A stretch of DNA of 64,000 nucleotides from Dermanyssus gallinae. Its lineage: Eukaryota > Arthropoda > Arachnida > Mesostigmata > Dermanyssidae. The position numbers and the translations under genes were made by a program. The DNA lies in NCBI GenBank assembly GCA_003439945.1, contig QVRM01001489.1:42958-106957 (forward strand), read 5' to 3'. The stretch's first letter is position 1. Every line of letters begins with the position of its first letter. Shown here in pieces: positions 24,227-35,841 of the stretch. The notes under the pieces were generated by a model. That model was not told the origin of the DNA. It was given only the letters and a program-made list of their open reading frames with translations, and searched no databases.

Positions 24227-25772
24227 TCCCTAAAAAAATATAGGGCCACCAATTTTTGTTACATTTCACGTATTTATAATCGTGTAAAGATTACAGTGAT
24301 ACATGCTCACAGAGTAACAGCGGAGACTTCCATCGACATTTGGGGTCTCGGATTACTTTGAACAACGAGATTTTCACACTTGGCACAGCTACACCGCGAA
24401 AAAATTATAAGGCAACTAGCAAGATACCTGTTTTAACAAATGAATTAAGCTGATTAACGGACGTTGGGCTAATTTCGGTATTTAGCAACTATACTTAGTA
24501 CTCAGTGAACTTCACATTAAGTCGGATAACCTCAAAAGTGCGGTTTGGTATAGTGTAAAAAAATTTGGATGCATTTTTGCAAGAGCTCGTCCCAAGCCTC
24601 GAAAATTGTTTTTGTCGGTGTAAACTTATTGTTTGAGCCCTCTCCACACATTCTGGATCATATCAAGATCAGGTGAGAGTGCAGGCCAGCTATGAACTTC
24701 AATGTGACGTTGGTCGAACTAAATTCCGATCAGCCTGGCGGTGTGAATCGGGGCGTTATCGTGTGTAAAAACGAAGGCTGGCCCTCCCATCAGCTTAAAA
24801 TGCGCCGATTGCTCTTTTAGTAAATCCCCGTAGCGCGTCGAATAAACACGACCGTCTAAAAATACAATCGACGACTTTGTATAATACCCAACAGCATCCC
24901 AGATCATTACTGAACCGCCAGCTGAGCAACGTTTTGACAAAATTCGTTCTTGCTTGCGGACATCGTGCGAATAATAGTAAAATAGATCCGATTCATCAAA
25001 GTTAAACTTTTTCATCCGAAAAGAGCACTGTGTGTCACTCAATGGTCCATGACATCGCATCGTGGGCACTCAGTGGTCCATGACATTTTGTCGTGGGCGA
25101 AGTCAAGACGAGCTTTCATCGGTCAGCGGTCAATCGTTGTTTTTTCTTGTTTTTTTTTTGCAAATGTGTCTTCCTGAAGAGGTTCTGCACATTTTGCACG
25201 TTCGTGTGCACGTCGGCCGCCGCCGCAATTGCCCTCGCCGAGGGCGCAGAGTTCGACGCTTCTTCAGGATTGCAGCTTGTTTCGTTCCGAAATATAATTT
25301 GGACGCCCGGAACTCTTTTTTTACGCCGTGTTTTTACCTAAATTAAAAAATATATATATTTAACTTGGTCACAACGCCCCAATTGACGGGAAATATTGCG
25401 AGTAGAGAGGCTGATGTCCTGATGAGCCTTGATATGGGCTTTTTCTTCACCCATGAGGCGCCAGCCTAAGCCTATCGTTTCAACAAAGAAAAACATTCTG
25501 GTAGGAGATCTGCCTTTGTTTCTGTCGAGCCGTTAAATGAGCCTAAACGTTGTTATTCTGCTTAATTCACTCGATAAGACATGCATCTTGCTAGTGACAT
25601 TATCATTTTTTCGCGGGAATCTTGTGGTTCAAAGTAATCCGAGACCCCAAATGTCGATGGAAGCCTTCGTTGTTACTCTGTGAGCATGTATCACTTTGAT
25701 CTTTACACGATTGGTTATAATAAAGGCGTGAAATGTGGGAAAAGTGAGTGGTCCTATATTTTTTAGAGACTG
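24224..25772 (-). mobile_element. Tc1-like DNA transposon with ~200-bp TIRs, copy 1
   Basis: A 1,549-bp element sits between TA dinucleotides within (TA)n. The left end CAGTCCCTAAAAAAATATAG and right end (inverse) CAGTCTCTAAAAAATATAGG start inverted repeats that extend about 200 bp: GATACATGCTCACAGAGTAAC and TTGGGGTCTCGGATTACTTT occur in both arms. The inside carries a decayed transposase on the minus strand. A sister copy is at 61257-63910. Confidence 0.9.
24560..25320 (-). pseudogene. Tc1-like transposase, decayed
   Basis: The minus strand encodes an N-terminal helix-turn-helix-like segment (AIAAAADVHTNVQNVQNL), then FNFDESDLFYYY (first catalytic Asp region), GGSVMIWDAVGY, HDNAPIHTA (second Asp), WPALSPDL and MIQNVW. 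The third catalytic position, Glu or Asp in functional relatives, reads Gln. A nonsense codon precedes WPALSPD, the C-terminal tail (KTIFEAWDELLQ) is out of frame, and a ~35-bp tandem duplication interrupts the middle. The Gln, the frame change and the duplication also occur in the sister copy. Confidence 0.8.
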
Positions 25773-25774
25773 TA

Positions 25775-25775
25775 T

Positions 25776-25826
<51 letters not shown>

Positions 25827-25842
25827 TATATATATATATATG
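25775..25842. repeat. (TA)n microsatellite
   Basis: The TA tract on the right side of the Tc1-like element, about 65 bp. Confidence 0.95.
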
Positions 25843-25939
25843 TCTCAATATAAAAATTGCAAGGAATTTCATGTCCTAAGAATTATCTTCAATACAGCTT
25901 TTGTTCTAACGAACGTTGAATGCAATTCAACAAACGCAA

Positions 25940-26630
25940 AATGACACCCGACGCAAGCTAGCGAAAGGTGAATAGACGGATTGAGGAAGTCATAGAAAGT
26001 CGATATGTTGTTACGTCTAACGTTGAAGCTTTCAAGTGGATAACCACAAAACGTTGCCATTACGACTAAACATTTACGCTCAAAATACTTTTCCCAGGCG
26101 AAGGCAGATTGACTGCCCATAATTTCCATATTAAAGTGATGGTGCTGCGTTGCGTATTTGCCGAGTAACAAAGCTTTTTCGACAGCCATAGTTATTATAT
26201 TTTACGTTGAAGCTTTTAAGTTCAGAACTGTACAATATTGTTAAGACGTTGCCGCTTCTGCTTCCATTGAAAAAGAATTATTTTCTTGGCGAGTTCTACC
26301 AAACGTTAAAATATATACCTAGCTTTCCCAAACACCCTTGTTGAAGCAGGCCAAAATGCTAGCAAGTATGCATGCCTTCATTTTTGTTATGGCGTAGCTT
26401 CTCTACAGCTACCTGAACGCAGCAGCATCACTTTGGTACGAAAGTTTTGGGTATTAAATTTATATTTGCCTGAGACTAGTGTTTTGGGCGTAAATTTTTG
26501 GCTGTAGTGGCAAAGGTTTTACGGTTCTGCACTTGAAATCTTCAATGTAAGAAAAAACATATCGACTTTCCATGACTTTTCTTGATCTGGCTATTCGTCG
26601 TTTGCTAGTTTGTGTCGGGTGTTTTCCAGA
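25940..26630. mobile_element. MITE-like non-autonomous element
   Basis: The end at 25944-26015 (ACACCCGACGCAAGCTAGC...GAAAGTCGATATGTT) recurs inverted at about 26555-26625 (ACACCCGACACAAACTAGC...GAAAGTCGATATGTT). No transposase frame lies between. A third, single-ended copy is at 59435-59545. Superfamily is unknown. Confidence 0.6.
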
Positions 26631-26638
26631 TTATGCAG

Positions 26639-26667
26639 AATCTTGATTTTGGCATAATCGGTCCCTG

Positions 26668-26721
<54 letters not shown>

Positions 26722-26747
26722 CAGGCACCGATCATGTCAAAATCAAG

Positions 26748-26752
<5 letters not shown>
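26639..26752. repeat. Foldback of ~37-bp arms around (TA)n
   Basis: Left arm 26639-26675 (ATCTTGATTTTGGCATAATC...CCTGTAAATATA) is an inverted, about 90% match of 26714-26751. The loop is a pure TA tract. A second (TA)n follows directly to 26780. Confidence 0.85.
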
Positions 26753-26780
<28 letters not shown>

Positions 26781-26783
<3 letters not shown>

Positions 26784-28450
26784 ATAATAACAAGAGTAGC
26801 GGAGTGAACAGGCCGACAGAAAGATATGGTTGGAAGATGAAGTCGACAGGAGGTAACCTGTGACTCTAATGTCATAAGTCGTGTCCCCGCCGACCTGTCC
26901 TTCTCCATGCAAATACTTCAAACAATCGGCGAAGGGTAGGGCTGGGAATAAGAAAAGTTGTACTTTTCTTTTTATTGATAACAACTGATTTCTTACAGTT
27001 AAAGTGTGTGTGTGTGTGGTCGGTGAGGCACGGGAGGATTACTACGAAGGAGGCCACTACTACTACAACTACTACTAGATGTAACTAGGGTCGCCGCAGG
27101 TGCTTCAGAGTTCAAAAAGAAATTTCCATCGTCTGGATCATCGTTAGTTGGGCACTGAAGCATCGAAGTATCATGGCCGTCAACGTGGCCGCCATCGTTA
27201 TGATCATCATCATCATCAACATTGTTCTCAGTTTTCCTAATTTCCTTCTTCTTCTTCTTCGTCTTTTTCTTCTTTTTTCTCCCTTTTCCTGTGGCCCTTT
27301 TCAATCGAGACGCTAAGCGCAATCCCGCTTGGTTGCGTTGCGTCCAGTCTTCTCCGGCGTTGGCCCCCGGTATCGGCGGAAGGAAGCAGCCGTGACGAGG
27401 CCGTGACACGCACGAGAACAAAGCACAACGGACAATTGTTTTGAGCTAGCTGCCTAGTTTGTCGTTCATGTCGCTGGTTGCAGCCGGATGAGAGGAGGAA
27501 AGCTTCGAGAAGAAGGAAGACAAAAGGAAAGAACACATCGACCACAAGGTCGGCGACACGTAAACGCCAGTCCCCCAGTGCCCCCAAGTCGGCCCTCGAG
27601 GGGCGGCAGCGGCTGCAGCGGCGGCCACCGCAGCATAAAAGGCGCCTCCAGCTGCTGGATTCTCCACCGTGCTCGTTTGTTGTTGAGCCCAAGCCAGTCA
27701 GTTAGTGAGCGACTACTTCTACTACTACTACTACTACTGTTTCTTCCACAACTCGATGACACTTACTGGTTGTATTTCGCTACGACGCTACTAGTCTTAC
27801 GCCCGCGCAACCGTTGAGTAGCCGTTGCTGTTGCCATTGCCGACCTCATCGACTTCGTTGCCCCCTCAGCGACCTCAGCGACTTCGTTGACCTCAGCGAC
27901 CTCAGCGTCGGGGTCGTTCTGGTCGCTCATCGCGCTGCCTGCCTGCCTGCCTCCTCGGTGGTCCGTCGACCAAGCTCGTGTCAACTTCTTCGCTAGTTGC
28001 CGAAGTTGACTGCGCCACGCGTCGTCGTTGCTGCTGCTGTCGTCCGTCACGCCACTGCGTCTGCCGTCGTCGAGCCGAATCCGTTCCCGGTTCTTCGCTT
28101 TTGCTCTTGCCAGTGTCTGAATGCGAGCGAAGCCATTCCCGGCAGTCCACGTGGCTGACACCGCGCCTCTGCTGCTACGCAAAGGCTCCCGACTCGGCAA
28201 CGCCGGAAACCCGCTCGAGTTACGGGTGCTCTCGCTGCTTCATCACGTGCCTTGAGCGACGGTTAGCAACCCACGCACGTGGCGGCGGCAGCACGTACAT
28301 GCAGACATGCATAGATGCATGCACGTGCACATACACTTACATACATACATACATACATTCTTTCATCCATACAGCCAGCCATCTATGCGTACATACTTTG
28401 ATACATGCGCATACGCATAGAAAACAGATGGCACTTGAGTGTTAATTCGT
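26781..28450. other. GC-rich, CpG-rich low-complexity region
   Basis: The region has (GT)n at 27004, (CTT)n at 27240-27285, (CTA)n at 27716-27740, a CCTCAGCGA-type repeat at 27865-27905, and (CATA)n at 28340-28360. Several overlapping frames stay open on both strands, as GC-rich DNA does. One exon candidate is listed separately. It could be promoter or 5' UTR territory. Confidence 0.4.
27767..27930 (-). CDS. Candidate first coding exon (unrecognised)
   Basis: On the minus strand an ATG opens MSDQNDPDAEVAEVNEVAEV, with acidic EVAEV repeats, then a basic stretch RLRGRKTSSVVAKYN. It ends at a perfect splice donor (CA|GTAAGT). The frame is also open upstream to 28200. No family was recognised and no partner exon was found, so this rests only on the start, composition and donor. 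Confidence 0.25.
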
Positions 28451-29078
28451 TGGCTCCTTTTGCCTGCGAGTCCCGAGACTTCTATTCTGGGTCGATAGAC
28501 TTGTTTTGAGGCTTAAACGTTGACTCCTCTTAGTTCGGCCTTTGACTGGCTTACTACACACATAAACTCCCCACACATTAAGCATGTTACTTCCAGCTCA
28601 CTCAAGTACGGTAACTCAATTTCACAAACAAATTTAAAGTAAGTCAGTTTGGTCTAATCAACATCGTGGTGTCGGTGCAAACCCGGACGTATTATTCATG
28701 CGTGCTTCTGTCGTCCGGTAGGCGCATTTTAAGCACCAATGCACTAATTTGAAAAACAGGCTAAACAAGAGGGAGGAGTTTGAAAAAATCCAGTATGCAC
28801 ATATAGGTTTGGCTTTGTATTTATTTTTCGGCTTTTGTAGTGTGAAGTATCTAGTGAATTTGGACGTTCAGTTACAGCGTATGCAATCAATTTACCGTTA
28901 CCTGCGTTTTCAGGTGAACCACGGAGCACATGCGCAACTGCTAACTTTTAACCGGCACTCCCACAGATTACTTCGTGAACAGGTCTTCATAGTACATCAC
29001 CGTCGGACCTCGCTGACTCAAAATGCGCCCATCGGTTGAATTTGAGATTCCCGTCGTCAGGTATCTATCGTGTTTGCT

Positions 29079-29080
<2 letters not shown>
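28451..29080. other. Unassigned stretch
   Basis: Nothing was recognised. Confidence 0.35.

Positions 29081-29120
<40 letters not shown>
29081..29120. repeat. (TA)n microsatellite
   Basis: A pure TA tract. Confidence 0.95.
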
Positions 29121-30150
29121 GCAAATAACGGGGACTTGCTCTACCACCAAGTTAGCCTACGTGTGGCTTATATTTATCCGACAAGCTGACGCCCGTTTGA
29201 TGTGACGTCCAGCGGCTTGCAACGCTGTTCAGAATGACTTTTTTTGTCTCGAGTAGTCTCCCGAACCAAAAGCAATCAATTTCTATTGCTGTCCTTCTAT
29301 GTGGCCAATGCGTTTGCAGGAAGACCAGCGTCGATCCTGTGATTCCCAAGGAGAAAAAGGTCGACTTTGCGCACACTTTTCAGCAGCGCTCAAAGGACAA
29401 TGGCTCAAGGACGATTCCCGGGGCGCCGAACAGTGGCGCCATCTGGGGTCCGATTTTTCGCGACCGGACGCATTTCAACGAGATGCACTTCTACTAGACA
29501 GGACCCCCCGCCCACTCTGGACATCATACCCGGTTTCTCTTGCAGCCTCTTAACCAACACCACCATCACCACCACCAACGCTGGCAGTCGCGTACTTACC
29601 AATTTTGGATAGCCATGGCACTATCAAATAGATATCGCCGGGGGTGGCAAACTACGCAGCTAACTAACACACAAGCTTGGTTCCTAAATTTCGACGCCAC
29701 AAGAAGAAAAAAACGATATCGAACCAGATCACATAGAAACGACGTACGGACGAAAACATATTCGATACAAATTCGATTTGTCCCTGCCAACTCGGTGATG
29801 TCTATGGCCAGACCTGTTCTCGGTAATCTGTGGGAGGTTAATTAGTGTCCAGTTGTAGTTGAGTAGTTGCCGTAATGGTATCCGTGGAACAAAGAAGCTA
29901 AGTTAATACGCTGGGTTTGGTCTTCGGTCCGTGTGCCCGTCGCGAAATCCAGCGATGTAGGCAAACACTCATTGTTGTTAGCCTTATTTTGTAAATGAAA
30001 AAAAAAAGAAAAATAATAAAACAAGTGCAAAAAAACACATTGTGAATCATACGAAGGCGCTGCAGATCTAACTTGTTATGCTAAGTATAGTCATAGACAG
30101 CTTTCGGAATGTTTCTAAAACAAACGCTTTCTTTTAACGCTGACGTAAAA
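29121..30150. other. Unassigned stretch
   Basis: Overlapping plus-strand frames at 29234-29612 (after a TTTGCAG acceptor-like site) are longer than background but match nothing recognised. Listed as undecided. Confidence 0.25.
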
Positions 30151-30151
30151 T

Positions 30152-30152
<1 letters not shown>

Positions 30153-30195
<43 letters not shown>

Positions 30196-30230
30196 GTATA
30201 TATATATATATATAGGGAGAGAGAGGGAGA
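30153..30230. repeat. (TA)n/(GA)n microsatellite
   Basis: An imperfect TA tract followed by GAGAGAG. Confidence 0.95.
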
Positions 30231-31330
30231 GTAAATAGGAACATAAGTATATACAAAGATATAGTAGCGTGCCTTAAATATTTAATTTTAGTGAATCCCT
30301 TGTCATGAAGCGAGCTCGGATTGACGGCGAGAATGATCGCCTAATTTTGAACTTATACTTTAATTTTCATATATATTTATACATATGTTCTCAGCTTGTA
30401 TCTATTGGGTTTTCTAAACCATTTTGTGCATCAGCCTGTATTTTTCTTCAAGGATACTTCACTAGTAGACAATGTGGCTTTGTTTTAACATTACGACGGC
30501 ATCGTTCGTACGCTCTTGCGCGAGCCACTGCAAGAGCAACACCACACACCTAGCCTTTTCTTCTTAACGTCGATTTTCCCTTACCTTACCTGTATACCGC
30601 CAAGGCTATCATCTAACAGGGCAGGCGAGGCAAAACGCAATGTCGCGGACAATACAGAAGAAACATGTGTGAATGCTTCAATGTGCTCACTCGCTTTATT
30701 AACGTTCTTCGATGGCAATATAACAACAGCGTCGATACCTATAGGCGTGCCGAAGTTGTATATAAATATAGTATCTGTTTGTTTGATTTTAATTTAATTG
30801 CATTGCAAACCATGCATACGTCTGCTTTCAAAAGCCGCTGCTGTCTTTGACTGGTACCGGTGTACTCGTCCAACTTCGCCTTTGACTTCGTCGGTCCTTA
30901 AGTCTTGATGCGGCCTTTCGACTCTTCTATGCCGAAGGGACGATATTGACTCTTCAATGGCCATGCCGACAACGATATCAATTGTTGTGTGAGTGTGTGC
31001 GTGTATGGGTGTGTGTGAATATACTCTAGTGAACAAGAAACTAAGAAAGCAACAATGCCTTCTGTGTGCATATGTAATACAGGTATGCAACAAATCTTCG
31101 TTACCCGAGCTTTAGAGCTTGTCAAGAGCAAGCGAGAAGAATGCGGGAAGACACTGGTGTGATAATGCGACAGAGGACTAGCTTTCAGTCAATACGCGTG
31201 CACATACGAGGTTAGGTTATTTTTGCAGATGTCGTATTTGGTGTCGATACACCTGCGTGTGTGGTCTACACAACGGCTATACGCAGGCAAGACCTCAGAA
31301 TCATCGGCAAGTGTCGACATTATCGTAATG
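30231..31330. other. Unassigned stretch, possible intron or 3' region of the neuropeptide gene
   Basis: No gene was recognised. It lies downstream of the neuropeptide exons in their reading direction. Confidence 0.3.
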
Positions 31331-31334
31331 CGGC

Positions 31335-31455
31335 CAACTTTGCTTAGCAATCGTAATCTGGTCACGCTTGGTTAGCATTCGTAATCTGGTCGCTTTTCGT
31401 TAGCTTTCGTAATCTGGTCGCCTTTGGTTAGCATTCGTCATCTGGTCACCTTTAG
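31335..31455. repeat. Minisatellite, ~30-bp unit, four copies
   Basis: Tandem units of TTCGTAATCTGGTCGCCTTT and GGTTAGCA show small differences. Confidence 0.9.
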
Positions 31456-31720
31456 AGTTTAGCAGTGCTCATAGTTAACCGCCGACTACCGCCTCCGGTG
31501 AATCAGCAAAAAATCTCATATACACGACGATACTTCACCATCGCCCTCGCAGCTGCTGCTATTGCTGCTGTTGTTCCTATCCGTCATACGTCCCTTTAGA
31601 TGATCATCAGCGATTCGCGAATCACGTCGTGATCTTTGACGCCACATGACTCGTCAGCGGTGCAACCGTCTGAAAACGGCAACAATTAAAATCTCGTGAA
31701 ATATTCGCGTTGCCGGAAAT

Positions 31721-31728
31721 ACAACAAA

Positions 31729-31779
<51 letters not shown>

Positions 31780-31788
31780 ATTTGTTGT
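31721..31788. repeat. (TA)n flanked by short inverted repeats
   Basis: ACAACAAAGTGCATATAT and its near-inverse ATATATGCCATTTGTTGT enclose a pure TA tract, so the whole is a potential cruciform. Confidence 0.8.
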
Positions 31789-32219
31789 GTTCATATGTGC
31801 ATTTTTGTGTTTAAAGAAGTTAGGCTAAAAAGAAAGCTTGTGTTACACTTGGCAAGAATTGGACCGCCTAAGTTAGTGCAAGTATCTTGGGATTACAATG
31901 ACTACAAGGGATGACCTTCCTGGTAAAGGAAGAAGAGATAATACCCAAGAAGGTGGTTGAAGGAGGAAAAATGCAGCAAGGTGTAAGGGCCGCTGGGGAT
32001 GTAATAAATATATAGCAACCAGGAATAAACGGAAGCCCAGTATGTACCAGGGTTGACTTTTACTAATGCCTCTCTGGTCCACAGCGCGTGGTTGGGAAAG
32101 AAGTTAAAAACAAAACAAAGATAACTAATAAGATTCGCATTAGGTTACTTTTTAATTGCGCCAGGGAGTCTTGAGGGGCAAGGGGGATATCAAAATTCAT
32201 ACAAAGATAAGTGCAAGTT

Positions 32220-32880
32220 TTAGTATTAGAATTAAGAGTGTCACAAATAAAATATGGGTTAAACAGATACAGCTGGCAAAGACGGCACTAAGGATCAAAA
32301 CGAAGAGGGATCACAGAGTAGCATTTGCAACTAGGGAGAATTGAGTACAAAAGCCGCGATGGTAAAGCGGGGGTATCGGAGAAAATAGTGAAATTGAGGG
32401 TAAACAAATCATATACAGGTATATGGAAATTGGAGATGGGTTCCAAGTCAAGCTTGGCAGGTATATTTAGAAAGGAAAAGCGGGAAAAAGGCAGTGTAGA
32501 AGAGGTCTACGATAATTTAAGAGCAGAGATATTGGATACAAAGATACAACAAGCTAAATATAGGGAGGAGCTTGTAGGTTAGGGAATAAATCAGTTGAAC
32601 ATATTGTAACAGAATGTATAGCTCTGGGGAAGGGGGGGGGGGGGCAAGAGAGTTAAACATGTTGGGGGCCCTAGCCATAAGACCAAATGTTAAAAAGGAC
32701 CAGGTCGATGTTACAAAGAAGAGGTTGTCCCAATGGAAGGCAAATCCTTAGTGGGTATTAAAGGATACGTTGATGATATGGGTGCGTAGGTATCATATAT
32801 GCTGCCGCTCTAAGCGCCCCTGATATAAGACATGTGGTATACATGTTAAGCATGGTCAATCATGTATATATATATATAGC
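32220..32880 (+). pseudogene. LINE C-family 3' fragment
   Basis: Plus-strand frames match the C-terminal part of the LINE C copy at 46.8-49.3 kb: VKTKWDRRVEFA appears as IKTKRDHRVAFA, the EVYGNIKSERG and MLDTRVQ segments as EVYDNLRAE and ILDTKIQ, and TKQRLSRWEV as TKKRLSQWKA. The 3' UTR motif GCCCCTGATATAA also matches. It ends near a short (TA)n. Confidence 0.75.
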
Positions 32881-33867
32881 TTAGATCACTCACCACAGTA
32901 TTCTATGGATATCATTAAGTGTATTCAGTAGTGTATACATAGATGCACTGTGTCACGGGTGTGTTCTATATGATGCTCATGTGTCGAACCAATATCAGTT
33001 GATAAGAGCAAAGAGAACGTAACTGCTGCTGCAGCAGTAGCAGTTCCCGCGAATCTTCAGTGGGCCAAACTTATTATTATTATTATTACTCTTTTTATTA
33101 TTATTATCGTCAGTGTCTGCTGACCTCATTCCGTCAAAAACCGCATGCAGATTGTCGTTGTTGCTCAGACGCAACGTGATACCCATGGACACTCCATACG
33201 CAGCCTAAGCTGTGTGATATTTTTGTTTGTCAACCCCCACGATCTTACGCGCGGTATGAAAAAACATCCACGCCTATTTCTAGGTCTACCGTTACGCGTT
33301 GTATCTCTAACCAGTCTACATAGACATATTTATCTACTGTTTTGTATAAGCCATTACCTAGCCCTGATTATCATCTTTACGCCAATGTTTACTTACCGGT
33401 CTTTTTTTGTTTTGGCAGGCTTATCTGTCTACATGTAGCTATCAATCTAATTTGCTCTCGCTTTTTTTCTGCTGCTTTGTATGGTACGATTCATTATCTC
33501 GATGGCTAAACACGCACCTGTGTGTGTGTGTGTGCATAAAAAGCATCTGTTTTATCTCGAGATCTATGTTTATCTGTTTTAGTAAACACGCATGTCTCCA
33601 CATAAACTTCACAACGCGAAGATCTCATTTGAAATGACAATGATGAAGATGACGCAAGTGGAGGACTCAATGAACTCGAATGTTCCGGCAAATGTTTGTT
33701 CTCGCTGTACCTAAGGAAAAAAGTATCAAAAACGATCAGCAAGCACTATGTGTAGCCAGCGTGCAGGCAATTCTCTGTTTCTACAGGTAGTTGTATGCGT
33801 AGTAGTATATAATAAATTGTAATATATGCGTATGTATGCATATACGAGTGTATGATGTTATAGTTAC

Positions 33868-34081
33868 CAGCGGTGCAGCAGAGCTTGTTGAGAGCGCAGT
33901 GGCCTCGGTTGTCGGGCCCACAGCGCGGCCGGTTGAGTGAACATGGCTTCATCTTGAGCGCCTCCCTCTTGCACGTGCCCAGGTTCACCGGGTCGATGAG
34001 GCAACTGTCCGCGTTGCAGCAGATGTGCGGTCCAAAACACTGACCGCTGAGTCCAGGACCACAAGGTGGACACTGTGGATA
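33868..34081 (-). CDS. Neurophysin exon of oxytocin/vasopressin-like (inotocin-type) precursor
   Basis: This is exon 2 of the neuropeptide gene. It opens at an AG acceptor (AAACGTTTAAGCAG before it) and encodes 71 residues beginning YPQCPPCGPGLSGQCFGPHI. It contains 12 cysteines in neurophysin order (C-x2-C, C-x5-CC-x4-C, C-x9-C, then C-x6-C, C-x5-CC). CGPG and QCFGP-ICC are hallmark neurophysin motifs; the domain binds and carries the nonapeptide through the regulated secretory pathway. It ends in phase 1 at a donor (CTG|GTAACT). The last two cysteines expected of the 14 must lie in a further exon that was not located. Exon 1 ends in phase 0, which fits this acceptor exactly. Confidence 0.93.
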
Positions 34082-35841
34082 CTGCTTAAACGTTAGCGTT
34101 TGCTTTATTACCCGTGTCTGTATGTTCTCGATTTGCTCTTAGAGCGCTCAAGATACTCGTACGTACGCTTAGGCCAGATAGTTGGGTTATAGACCATTCC
34201 ATGAGGTGAGAGCTACAAACTTCATCACCCAATGTGGTTACATTAAAGTCTTTAGGTAGTTTCCTAATTATTGAACGATACTGTCAGTATATCTGAGAAA
34301 AGCAATGACTTTCGCCTTGTGTACAAGAATGCGTCATTGTTTACGGCCACCTCTGTCAGACCAACGGGCTGCTATGTATAATAATCCCATTGATTCGACC
34401 CAAAATCGTTTTAACGAAACTATAACAGAAGTCGTGCGGCCTAAATTAGCTGCATAATTGAGAACATCCCAACCGAGCCAGAGGTGTGGCATCATCCTTC
34501 AGATAGATGACATCAAAGGGATTGGCCGTTTTTGCTCGTGTAATAGCAGACACAACAAGCCGCTCAAATTCTCGACAGTCTGTAAGCGAAGGGATGTTTT
34601 TATAAAGTTAATCTAGCTCGTATTACTTTGCGAAGAAAATCTTAGCAACCATATTATATAGAACTTGACACGGGGAAGACCATCCAATGTACACCCCGTG
34701 TAAATCAATCAGGACACCGAGGTGGAAGGGCAATCCGCGGAAACGCGGGCGAGGCTCGTACCACACAACTATACTGCTTCTAACGCCTTAGAGCTTCCTT
34801 GCGCAGAACTATAGCTGTAACCAAGTGACGCTGCTGGAGGGAGTTCTTATCAGAGCTAGGAGATGAGACATGCCGGCGGCCCCATAAGCCACTACGTAGC
34901 ATGCTGGGGTAAGAAAAATAAGATAAAACTCGGCCCTGATGAGCGCCAATGGGTAATTATCATGCTCTTCCGACACAGGGCCATCAGGGCACTTCGAGCA
35001 CGAAAGTGCTTTCTGGGAGTCCCCAAATGTGGTGGCTAACGGAGCATACTCACCTTTCAAACACACTACTTTGTGTGGGATAGTGTAGACTCCCCAGAAC
35101 TCCATTATATGAATGCTTTAATGAAACTGACATATGATATGTTGCGCTTAGACGACCTTTTGAATGGCACCGAACTGCTGGCATACGCAGATAAACTACT
35201 AGCGATCGTCCAGGCCCTTTCACCAAAGCAACTATAATTAATTGCGTCTGGCAGGAGGGGTAGCAGGAAGGTCACTAACATTTTTTCACAAGGCTTACGA
35301 GGCTTACACCAAACATCTACGGCCCAAGCGATTCAAGACGACACTTCATTATGTGCATGGCTTAATGCATAGTTATATTCGCAACCTCGATGTGACCTTC
35401 TACTGCACTGTCCACAGCCATCAACAGGGCGACGCCGCGCAGCTCAACGCATGGTTGTTCTCAGAACTACAATAACGGCTCTGCTCCTTCTAGGTAGCGG
35501 AGTGCACTGGGATTTAAAAACTACTAAGCCACGCCGCCTGTTGGAAGTTCTGGCAAAAGAAAAAGAAACGGGAACGCTCGACGTTTATCAGGCGAATAGG
35601 GCTTCGCTTCAGACGAAGCGCCCGGGATTTAGTCCTACATATCAGTGCCTGGGCCAGGGTGGGGTTGAAGTTGTGTTCATGCAGTTTCCGATGAAAGCGG
35701 GAATGGGGTCTTTTTCTTCTCAATTCCTGGCCTACATGTGCAGATAGACGACTTTCCGGCAATGGTGTCCGTGTGATCGTACCGCCTTTGCCAGTTAGTC
35801 CACCATAAAAAAATCTTGTGCGCAGAGATGCCTGCCCTTAC
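34082..35841 (-). other. Intron 1 of the neuropeptide gene
   Basis: It is bounded by GT (exon 1 side, AGG|GTAAGG) and AG (exon 2 side). It contains a possible RT relic near 35105-35225; otherwise nothing was recognised. Confidence 0.75.
35105..35225 (+). pseudogene. Possible RT relic (plus strand)
   Basis: The plus frame reads LLNGTELLAYADKLLAIVQA, resembling an RT motif C of the AYADDLLLIVQ type with one Asp lost. It lacks neighbouring motifs in the same frame, so the call is tentative. Confidence 0.35.

Noticed and set aside
26999..27421. 140-codon frame with poly-Lys and poly-Asp
   Set aside because: It follows a (CTT)n tract and (GT)n. A low-complexity exon is possible, but there are no clear splice sites or family.
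29234..29612. Overlapping plus-strand frames after a TTTGCAG site
   Set aside because: No recognisable domain; several frames are open together and no partner exon is visible.
33100..33230. Candidate last neurophysin exon with a C-x5-C pair on the minus strand
   Set aside because: The reading frame with the cysteine pair needs phase 2 or 0, whereas exon 2 ends in phase 1, and the context (ECPWVSRC) lacks the expected Ser and acidic residues.
33506..33742. Minus-strand frame after a good CTTTTTTCCTTAG acceptor
   Set aside because: In the phase required by exon 2 it stops early with only one cysteine. It does not complete neurophysin.
35677..35841. Continuation of the neuropeptide frame past residue 47
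   Set aside because: The GTAAGG donor at 35841 and the matching neurophysin acceptor show that this is intron sequence.
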